Shown: positions 42,508-49,260 of the stretch, one piece after another
How positions within the stretch are numbered: the first letter of the stretch is position 1
Layout: every line of letters begins with the position of its first letter
IMG/VR virus record: IMGVR_UViG_3300020198_000009
Coordinates: 16,430 to 80,429 of that record
Reading direction: 5' to 3' (one strand)
DNA from: a virus
DNA: 64,000 nt
Notes under the pieces: model-generated
The model's input: the letters and a program-made list of their open reading frames with translations, nothing else
What the model was told of the DNA's origin: nothing
The model's database searches: none
Made by a program: the position numbers and the translations under genes

Positions 42508-42912
42508 ATGTCTCCCTACGGCCTGTACATGGCGCAAAAACGCGGCAGTATCCACGGCGTGTTTCCCGAACTCGCCGCCGGGCCCGGGGTGCTCGACGCC
42601 ATGGCCACGGCCTGGCGAGACATGCGCCATACCCGCATCCGCTCGCAGCGCGACGCACTCCTGGCCCAGGCCGATACGGCCGCCAGCCCCGCCCAGGCCA
42701 GCCGCCTGCGCGTCCAGGCCAACCAGCTGAGAGCCAAGCTGCCACTTCCGCCGCGACACGGACCGGCAGCCCCCGCGCGGGCCGATAGCCGGCATCACCC
42801 CGCCTTCGATCCGCCGCCGATTCCCGAATCGCCCGGCTCCTACGAGGAGCTGGCGGCCATGCGCGATCGGGCACGCCAGCTCGCCCAGGGCCAGACACCA
42901 GCCAAGCGATAA
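42508..42912 (+). CDS. Tagged small protein (MSPYGLYM)
   Basis: A 134-residue protein starting MSPYGLYMAQKRG. The body is Arg/Ala/Gln-rich and helical, with a Pro-rich centre and no hydrophobic segment, unlike its neighbours. Five bases separate it from the polymerase gene, so it is probably co-expressed. Confidence 0.65.
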   Translation: MSPYGLYMAQKRGSIHGVFPELAAGPGVLDAMATAWRDMRHTRIRSQRDALLAQADTAASPAQASRLRVQANQLRAKLPLPPRHGPAAPARADSRHHPAFDPPPIPESPGSYEELAAMRDRARQLAQGQTPAKR

Positions 42913-42916
42913 GGCC

Positions 42917-45900
42917 ATGCGCGCGCCAGCCGAGACCCACCAGGCGATGACCCGGGCGCTGGAAGCCGGCCTCAAGCAGGTATTCCCGGTTGCGGCCGGC
43001 AACCGCATGCTCGATCTGGTCGCGGTCCATGCCCCCGACCTGCCGGATCCCCATGACTGGAACGGCCAGAAGGACGCGGTCATGGATGGTAGGACCTGGG
43101 GCAGCCCACTGCGCGCCACCCTGGCGCTCAAGGATGCACAGGGCAAGGTGCTCGACCAGAAGGCCGTGAGGCTGGCCACCATACCGGCTCCGACCAATCG
43201 CCACACGTTCATCGTCGATGGCCGGGAGTACCAGGTCAACTACCAGCGCCGGCTGAAACCCGGGATCTACACCAAGGTCGATCGCACCGGCGCACCGGTG
43301 GCCGACTTCAACCTCGGACATGGCCGCAACTTCGCCGTCACGCTCGACCCGGAACGGAACCAGTTCCATCTGCGCCTGGGCAACGCCCACATCCCCCTGG
43401 GCCATGTCCTGGCTGGCCTGCGCGAATCGGGAGATCCCTCCCTGGGGCTGGGCAAGGCCTTCGAGCACCCGGCGGGCCCGGAGGAGACCGAGCGCGCCTT
43501 GCGGGAATTCTATGTCCAGACCCACCGCAACAAACCCATCCCTGCCGACCTGGCAGGCCTCAAGGCCGCCGTCCGCACCTGGTTCGACCACGCTACGCTC
43601 TCGCCCGAGACCACCCGGCTCACGGTCGGCGAATCCTACGGCCATGTCACCGACCAGGCGTTGCGGACTGCCGCGAGGCATGTCCTGGAAATCCACCGCG
43701 GCGATCGTCATCCGACCCACAAGGATCAGCTGGCTTACCAGGAGATCCACGGGGTCGAGGACTTCCTCAAGGAACGCCTGGTCAAGAACAAGCTGGGGCT
43801 GCACGGCCGGTTGCGCCAGACCCTCGATCGGGCCGACAAGCTCGCGGACCTCAACCTACCGGCGACCTTCGGGCCGTCAGTGCACCACTTCTTCACCCAG
43901 AGCTCGCTCTCGAACCATCCCATGCAGGTCAACCCGCTGGAAATGGCCGAGAACGCCCACAAGATCACCTCGATGGGCGAAGGCGGCATCGGAGACGCCA
44001 ACGCCATCCCGATCGAGGTCAGGAACATCCATCCATCCACGTTGGGCTTCATCGACCCGGTCCGCACGCCCGACAACGCCCATGCCGGCGTGGATGTCCG
44101 CACCACCGTGCGCTCCCGCAAGGTCGGGAACCAGCTGGCGATTCCCGTCCGCGATGCCAGGACCGGCCGGGAGGTCTTCAAGACCCCTGGCGAGCTGTTC
44201 GACACGCACGTCGCCCACGACAGGGAGCCCGCCGAGAACGGCGTGGTACGCGCCATCCACCAGGGCCATGTCGTCTGGGCAAAGCCAGAGCAGATAGACT
44301 ACCACCTCCCGACCGAGCACCAGTTCACGGTCAGTACGGCCCTGGTGCCCTTCATCCCCAACAGCCACGCCCACCGGGTGGCCATGGGCGCCAAGATGCT
44401 GGGCCAAGCCGTCAGTCTCGACGACCGCGAGGCGCCGATCGTGCGGACCGCCCATGCAAATACCGCGATCTCGGGCCTGTTGCCGCGCAGCCCGGTCGAC
44501 GGGACCGTGGCCACGATCGTGAACGGAGCCATCAAGATCCAGGACAAGGACGGCAAGAGTCACCTCGCGCACTATCCGCACGAGTTTCCGCTCAACGGCG
44601 GCTCGTTCCTGCATGCAGACCTGCATGTCAAGCCCGGCGACCGGGTCTCGCAAGGGCAGGTCCTCGGCGACTTGAACTTCACCCGCGACGGCAACCTTGC
44701 ACTTGGAAAAAATTTAACCGTTGCTTATCTGCCGTATCGTGGCCATAACTTCGAAGACGGCCTGGTGGTTACCGAACAGGGTGCCCGCAAGCTTACCAGC
44801 AGCCACCTGCATACCGAAGTCGCCCTCAAGGACGGCCGCAACGTCTACGATCTCAAGCAGTTCAAGGGCCACTTCCCCTCGACCTACACCCACGAGCAGC
44901 TCGGCAAACTCGATCCCCATGGCGTGGTACGCGTGGGCCAGGAGGTCGTCGAGGGCGACCCGCTGGTCGCGGGCCTGCGCAAGCGCGTGGTCGATCCCGA
45001 GCAGCTCATCCTGGGTAAGGCCCACAAGGGCCTCATGGAGCCCTACCGGGACGCCAGCCTGACCTGGGACAAGCCCTACGCCGGCAAGATCACGGCCGTA
45101 TCCAAGACCGGCGACCAAATAAAGGTGACCATCCAGGCCAAGGCGCCGCTCCAGTTGGCCGACAAAATCTCTAATTTGTACGGCGCGAAGGGCGTCGTGA
45201 CAACGATCATCCCCGACCACGAGGCGCCCCGGACAGCCAGCGGTGAGATCCCCGACGTCATCCAGAACTCGGCGGGCCTGATCAGCCGCATGAACAACGG
45301 CCAGCTCTACCACCTGACCGCCGCCAAGGCCGTCAAGGCCCTGGGGCTCGATCACATGGTCTTCCCGCAGTTCCTGGGCCAGGACGCCCACGAAGTGGTC
45401 TCGCGCCTGGCCGAAAAGGCCGGCATCGCCCCGGAAGAAGAGCTGTTCGACCCCAAGACCAATCGCAGTCTGGGTAAGGTGATGATCGGCCCGCAGTACA
45501 TGCTCAAGCTCTTCAAACAAGCCGAGACCGGCTTCTCGGCGCGGGCCGGCGGGCGTTATGACGTCGATCTGCGACCGGCCAAGGGCGGCGAGGAGGGGGC
45601 CAAGTCCATCGGCTACCTCGACGTCTTCGGGTTGCTCAGTCACGGCAGCCGTGGCCTGTTGCGCCAGGCGGCGACCACCAATGCCGAATTCAACCCCGAG
45701 GTCTTGCAAGCCATATGGCGGGGCCAGCCCCTGCCGCCCCCCAGGCCCACGTTTGCCTGGCGGAAGTTCGAGGCCATGTTGCGCGGGGCGGGCGTCAACG
45801 TCACCCAGGACGGCCACAAGCTGGTCATGCTGCCGATGACCGACCAGGACACCCTGCGAGTCTCGCAGGGCCAGATCCGCAAACCCCTGCTGGTCAACGC

Positions 45901-47206
45901 CAAGGAGGACCCTCGCACCGGCCTGCCCTTCCGGCCCGAAACGGGCGGTCTGTTCGATCACGAGTCCACCGGCGGCCTGGTCGGCAACAAGTGGTCGCAT
46001 ATCACGTTGCCCGAGCCCGTGGTGAGCCCGCTGTTCGCCCGGCCGGCCCGCATCCTGCTCGGAATGAGCCAGCAGGCTTTCGGTGAGACGATGGCCACCG
46101 AGGGCGGGGCGGGTATCGCCAAGCGCCTGGCCGGGATCGATCCGAAGACGCGCATCGCCGAACTCGGCGAGCGGCTCAAGACGACCAGCGCGGCGGCCAA
46201 GCGCGACCAGATCCACAAGCAGCTCAAGTACCTCAAGCCGCTGGCCGCCCACGGCATCAGCCCGGCCGACGCGTACGTCGTGCGCCATGTGCCGGTCATC
46301 CCTCCCGCGATGCGGCCCATCTACCCGGACGCCGACACCGGCAAGCTGGTCAACTCGGATGCCAACCTGCTCTACCAGCACCTGCTGCTCATCGGGGATC
46401 AGCTGGCCCACCACCAGCACGAGGGCGATCCCGACACCGTGCGCGAATTGCGCCTGGGGCTGCATGACGCCCTGGCCAAGGTGCAGGGCCTCGACCCGAC
46501 CACTGAATCCATGGGCAAGGGCTACGAGCCGCAGGGCTTCCTCAAGCTCATCACGGGCTCGCGCGCCAAGGAAGGCTTCTTCCAGAGTAAATTGCTCTCG
46601 CGGCGCCAGGACATCGCCGGCCGCGGGGTCATCACGCCCAATCCGGCGCTGGGTATCGACGAGCTGGGCTTGCCTGAGCCGATGGCCTGGAAGCTCTACC
46701 GCAACCATGTGGTGGGTGAGTTGACCCGGGCCGGCCTGCCGCTCGAAAGTATCGCCAAGCATGTCGAAGAGCAGACACCCCTGGCGCGCAAGGCCCTGCA
46801 AGCAACCATGGCCGACAATCCGGTGATCATGACCCGGGCGCCCAGCCTGCACCGCTTCAACCTCATGGCCTTCAAGCCGCAACTGACCAGCGGCAAGCAC
46901 ATCGAGGTTCCAAACCTGGTCGTCAAGGGCTTTAACGCTGACTTCGACGGTGACGCGGTCAACGTCCACATCCCCATCACCCCGGAGGCCAAGGCCGACG
47001 CCTGGCGCGTGCTGCCATCGAAGAACCTATTCTCGACGCTCAACAAGAGCCCGATGCACACGCCCAGCCAGGAGGTCACCATGGGGCTCTGGAAGCTCGG
47101 CCAGCCCAATGGTAAGGCCACCCGGACCTTCAAGAGCCGCGCCGAAGCCATCGCCGCCTACAAGAAGGGCGACATCGGCATCGCCGACCCGATCGAAATA
47201 GGTTGA
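42917..47206 (+). CDS. RNA polymerase beta / beta'-N fusion
   Basis: A 1429-residue fusion of a complete-looking beta subunit with the N-terminal half of beta' of a multisubunit RNA polymerase. Beta landmarks are a NPLEMAENAHKITSMGEGG Rif-pocket region (about residues 338-356), the IEVRNIHPSTLGFIDPVRTP block, YLPYRGHNFEDGLVV (about 603-617) and LADKISNLYGAKGVV (about 746-760) with both active-site lysines. Beta' landmarks are WSHITL (about 1025), AGRGVITPNP and the catalytic NADFDGD (1340-1346) that holds Mg2+. The beta' zinc ribbon near the start has no cysteines. The protein ends soon after PSQEVTMGLW, about where cyanobacterial RpoC1 ends. The remaining half is at 61290. The enzyme should transcribe phage genes. 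Confidence 0.95.
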   Translation: MRAPAETHQAMTRALEAGLKQVFPVAAGNRMLDLVAVHAPDLPDPHDWNGQKDAVMDGRTWGSPLRATLALKDAQGKVLDQKAVRLATIPAPTNRHTFIVDGREYQVNYQRRLKPGIYTKVDRTGAPVADFNLGHGRNFAVTLDPERNQFHLRLGNAHIPLGHVLAGLRESGDPSLGLGKAFEHPAGPEETERALREFYVQTHRNKPIPADLAGLKAAVRTWFDHATLSPETTRLTVGESYGHVTDQALRTAARHVLEIHRGDRHPTHKDQLAYQEIHGVEDFLKERLVKNKLGLHGRLRQTLDRADKLADLNLPATFGPSVHHFFTQSSLSNHPMQVNPLEMAENAHKITSMGEGGIGDANAIPIEVRNIHPSTLGFIDPVRTPDNAHAGVDVRTTVRSRKVGNQLAIPVRDARTGREVFKTPGELFDTHVAHDREPAENGVVRAIHQGHVVWAKPEQIDYHLPTEHQFTVSTALVPFIPNSHAHRVAMGAKMLGQAVSLDDREAPIVRTAHANTAISGLLPRSPVDGTVATIVNGAIKIQDKDGKSHLAHYPHEFPLNGGSFLHADLHVKPGDRVSQGQVLGDLNFTRDGNLALGKNLTVAYLPYRGHNFEDGLVVTEQGARKLTSSHLHTEVALKDGRNVYDLKQFKGHFPSTYTHEQLGKLDPHGVVRVGQEVVEGDPLVAGLRKRVVDPEQLILGKAHKGLMEPYRDASLTWDKPYAGKITAVSKTGDQIKVTIQAKAPLQLADKISNLYGAKGVVTTIIPDHEAPRTASGEIPDVIQNSAGLISRMNNGQLYHLTAAKAVKALGLDHMVFPQFLGQDAHEVVSRLAEKAGIAPEEELFDPKTNRSLGKVMIGPQYMLKLFKQAETGFSARAGGRYDVDLRPAKGGEEGAKSIGYLDVFGLLSHGSRGLLRQAATTNAEFNPEVLQAIWRGQPLPPPRPTFAWRKFEAMLRGAGVNVTQDGHKLVMLPMTDQDTLRVSQGQIRKPLLVNAKEDPRTGLPFRPETGGLFDHESTGGLVGNKWSHITLPEPVVSPLFARPARILLGMSQQAFGETMATEGGAGIAKRLAGIDPKTRIAELGERLKTTSAAAKRDQIHKQLKYLKPLAAHGISPADAYVVRHVPVIPPAMRPIYPDADTGKLVNSDANLLYQHLLLIGDQLAHHQHEGDPDTVRELRLGLHDALAKVQGLDPTTESMGKGYEPQGFLKLITGSRAKEGFFQSKLLSRRQDIAGRGVITPNPALGIDELGLPEPMAWKLYRNHVVGELTRAGLPLESIAKHVEEQTPLARKALQATMADNPVIMTRAPSLHRFNLMAFKPQLTSGKHIEVPNLVVKGFNADFDGDAVNVHIPITPEAKADAWRVLPSKNLFSTLNKSPMHTPSQEVTMGLWKLGQPNGKATRTFKSRAEAIAAYKKGDIGIADPIEIG

Positions 47207-47260
47207 ATTAGAACACCCTTTCGATTGCAACCAACCAAGGAAGCGTCGTATCGTGGTTGC

Positions 47261-47938
47261 ATGTCCGAGAAGCGCTACAAGCCCTACGTCTGGGTCACCT
47301 GGATCACCAAGCTGCTGGCTGGCGAATCGCATTGTCGCTGGTCGGCCTGGTTCCGGGCCAACTACAAGTACAGCAAGCTGCCGAGCGATTTCTCGTTCGC
47401 CAAATGGAAGGCCGAGCACTCGGAACTGGTCAGCAGGCGCGCCAAGGAGCTGCGCGACGCGGGCTACACGGTCAAGCTGGAAGACCAGAACGCCTTCAAG
47501 CTCGACGGCCGAAACGGCGTGACACTCGCGGGCAAGCCCGATCTGATCGCCTTCCGGACGGCCGTCGAGAACGACAAGACGACCACCTGGGTGCTGATCT
47601 CGGACGCCAAGACCGGCCAGGTCCGCGACTCGGACTGCGCCCAGGTCAACGTCTACCGCACCATCGCACCGGTCTGCTGGCCGGCCTGGGGGGCGCCGGG
47701 CGTCGTCATCGAGGGCGAGGTGGTCTACAAGGACCAGGTCCTGGCGGTGCCGTTCGATCCCGGCTTCAAGGAGCGGCTGCGCGGTGTGATGGACATGCTG
47801 GCCGGTGCGCCGCCCGAGCGCGTCGCCGCGGGTCCCGAGTGCCGCTTTTGCGACATCGGCCAGGAGGACTGCCCGGATCGCGTCACCGTCCTGGAAGAGG
47901 AGCTGGCCACCGCGGCGGGCGGCCACGACCTGTTCTAG
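47261..47938 (+). CDS. Cas4-like PD-(D/E)XK nuclease
   Basis: A 225-residue nuclease of the RecB/Cas4 type. Catalytic motifs are GKPDLIAF (about residues 90-97) and DAKTG (about 115-119), followed by the Gln/Tyr motif AQVNVY. One N-terminal cysteine (C25) and a C-terminal trio (C194, C197, C204 in CRFCDIGQEDC) match an iron-sulfur cluster of the Cas4/AddB kind. The chosen ATG is within an open frame extending to a TTG at 47225; neither has a clear ribosome binding site. No CRISPR array or cas1 is present, so a role in phage DNA metabolism or host DNA breakdown is more likely than adaptation. It is 54 bases behind the polymerase fusion. Confidence 0.85.
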   Translation: MSEKRYKPYVWVTWITKLLAGESHCRWSAWFRANYKYSKLPSDFSFAKWKAEHSELVSRRAKELRDAGYTVKLEDQNAFKLDGRNGVTLAGKPDLIAFRTAVENDKTTTWVLISDAKTGQVRDSDCAQVNVYRTIAPVCWPAWGAPGVVIEGEVVYKDQVLAVPFDPGFKERLRGVMDMLAGAPPERVAAGPECRFCDIGQEDCPDRVTVLEEELATAAGGHDLF

Positions 47939-47950
47939 GGCGAAGGGGCC

Positions 47951-47966
47951 CCGGGCACCGCAGAGG
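47951..47966 (+). repeat. Dispersed intergenic repeat, fragment
   Basis: CCGGGCACCGCAGAGG is identical to the start of the 48892 element. It sits in the 110-base gap between the convergent nuclease and ADP-ribosyltransferase-like genes; nothing else recognisable was found in that gap. Confidence 0.45.
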
Positions 47967-48048
47967 TGACGGCAAAGGCTTAGACCACGCTCCCGCCTGG
48001 GTCCGGAACTGGCAAGGCGCCGACGCCGTCTAGAACTAAGATATCGCC

Positions 48049-48861
48049 CTAGCGCCCTACGTGGGTGACCCAGTCATCGCTGGTTGCAGGCCGGTCATGC
48101 CGCTTGAACGTCAGGCGATCGGACGGAACATGCTTGAGGGCGACCTCGGGCTCAAAGGTGCCGCCGGAGTATGCGATCCCCCCGAAATCACGCAGCTCGC
48201 GACCCGTTAGACGTGTCGAAACAACCAGGCCCGTGGAATCCTGGTCATGGGCGGTACGTCGGGCGTACCGCTCGGCTCGCTCGCGCGACGGTGTCATGAA
48301 GACCCGATCACTGGCCTCGCGATCCCATGTGGCCTGGTTTATAGGGGTCGAGGTATTAGCCCGCTCCCGAACGCCCGGTGCCGTGAGCCCGTCACGGGCG
48401 ATGCTCTCGCGATTCTTCAATGCCGTGCCGTGGTACAAGGTTATGGGTTTATCTAGGACCCGCGGGGCGATCAAGAGGGGTCCATGATTCCGCTCGCGTG
48501 GCGTGCCCGGGAAAGCACCAGCCGTCCCCCAGATGCCATCCGAGACCTTGTGGTACTGCTTCGCCCGCGCTACCGTCGGCAGGTACCTCGGGGTATTCCA
48601 ATCACGCAGGTCGCTGCGGATGCCCTTGACGAAAGCGGGTTGCTGTTCGACGCGAGAGCGAATCTGTGAGGCTCGCTGTGCGATACTGAATGGCTTCACC
48701 TCGCGCCCGGAGAATCTGGCGAAGTAGTCGATCTTGTCGACGACCTTATTGGGTCCAGTCATGGCGTCATACATGGCTACCAGGGATTCATCTCCGAGAT
48801 GGGGGACCATCTTCTCCCACGCTCCAGCAACCTTGCTCATGTAGAAATCGTAAGGCGTCAT
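48049..48861 (-). CDS. Tagged PARP-like ADP-ribosyltransferase candidate
   Basis: A 270-residue protein starting MTPYDFYMSKVAGAW. The C-terminal 140 residues have the pattern of H-Y-E ADP-ribosyltransferases: ITLYHGTALKNRESI with H144, RVFMTPSRERAERYA with Y199, then a GLVVSTRL strand and GGTFEPEVALKHV with E237/E239. Such enzymes transfer ADP-ribose from NAD+ to proteins or nucleic acids. T4 packages comparable transferases (Alt) that modify host RNA polymerase. The gene is alone on the minus strand, with its own -10 just before the ATG, between the two halves of the polymerase locus. The target cannot be read from sequence. Confidence 0.75.
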   Translation of the reverse strand: MTPYDFYMSKVAGAWEKMVPHLGDESLVAMYDAMTGPNKVVDKIDYFARFSGREVKPFSIAQRASQIRSRVEQQPAFVKGIRSDLRDWNTPRYLPTVARAKQYHKVSDGIWGTAGAFPGTPRERNHGPLLIAPRVLDKPITLYHGTALKNRESIARDGLTAPGVRERANTSTPINQATWDREASDRVFMTPSRERAERYARRTAHDQDSTGLVVSTRLTGRELRDFGGIAYSGGTFEPEVALKHVPSDRLTFKRHDRPATSDDWVTHVGR

Positions 48862-48875
48862 ACCTCTATATTATG
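48862..48875 (-). promoter_or_regulatory. Minus-strand -10 directly before a start codon
   Basis: CATAATATAGAGGT runs straight into the ATG. Either CATAAT or TAATAT can serve as the -10, leaving six to eight bases before the start codon. The message is leaderless or has an extremely short leader containing GAGG. Confidence 0.5.
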
Positions 48876-48891
48876 TGCGAAGCATCGTCCC

Positions 48892-48967
48892 GGGCACCGC
48901 AGAGGACGGTAATCGCCGAGGGCGAAGGGCGTCCGAGGATCGCCGCCCGCAGGCGGCAGCCGAGGAG
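48892..48967 (+). repeat. Dispersed intergenic repeat, copy 2
   Basis: Homologous to 33215-33290. It contains the hairpin GCCGCC-CGCA-GGCGGC (48942-48957), whose stem bases differ from copy 1 in a compensatory way around the same CGCA loop. An upstream nested stem (GGACG/CGTCC around TCGCC/GGCGA) is seen only in this copy. It lies between divergent genes. Confidence 0.6.
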
Positions 48968-48975
48968 TCGTCCTT

Positions 48976-48994
48976 TACAATCATGGTAGGACCA
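48976..48994 (+). promoter_or_regulatory. Promoter TACAAT + TGGTAGGACCA
   Basis: TACAAT (48976-48981) is followed two bases later by a perfect TGGTAGGACCA (48984-48994), then AGGAG and the ATG of the zinc protein. It heads the long plus-strand operon with the tandem kinase. Confidence 0.7.
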
Positions 48995-49008
48995 TCAGGA
49001 GCGCGCGC

Positions 49009-49260
49009 ATGCCCAAACCCCACGCCGATCAGTACAACCTCTTCGGAGGCGTCGGTGCCGTAACCGAGACCCAGGTGGCCGTAGCCGCGGGCACGACCCT
49101 GGTCGACTGTTACCTCAAGTGCGACTGCGGCCGTTGCTCGGAACAGCTGCGCCTCCCCGAGACAATCATGGGCAATCGCCCACAGGCCCTGCTCCATGCC
49201 CAGCGCCAGACCGGCTGGACCGACGTCTGCCCCGGCTGCCAGAAGAAGAAGGCGACATGA
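49009..49260 (+). CDS. Small zinc-ribbon protein before tandem kinase
   Basis: An 83-residue protein with CDCGRC in the centre and CPGC near the end, a likely zinc ribbon. CAGGAG precedes the ATG. Its stop overlaps the kinase start (ATGA). No nuclease or polymerase motif is seen. Confidence 0.65.
   Translation: MPKPHADQYNLFGGVGAVTETQVAVAAGTTLVDCYLKCDCGRCSEQLRLPETIMGNRPQALLHAQRQTGWTDVCPGCQKKKAT

Noticed and set aside
43085-43095. TGGTAGGACCT inside the polymerase fusion gene as another promoter element
   Set aside because: It lies deep in coding sequence with no -10 box and no following start codon; probably chance or codon usage.
47200-47215. TTGAATTAGAAC at the end of the polymerase fusion as an antisense TATAAT promoter
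   Set aside because: The minus-strand box would be TCTAAT without the 11-bp element and would only transcribe antisense to the polymerase; too weak to list.
47261-47938. CRISPR adaptation locus suggested by the Cas4-like protein
   Set aside because: No repeat-spacer array and no cas1/cas2-like gene anywhere in the window.
47939-48048. Possible tRNA or structured RNA in the gap between convergent genes
   Set aside because: No GTTCNANNC T-loop, acceptor pairing or anticodon stem could be found; only the short repeat fragment is recognisable.
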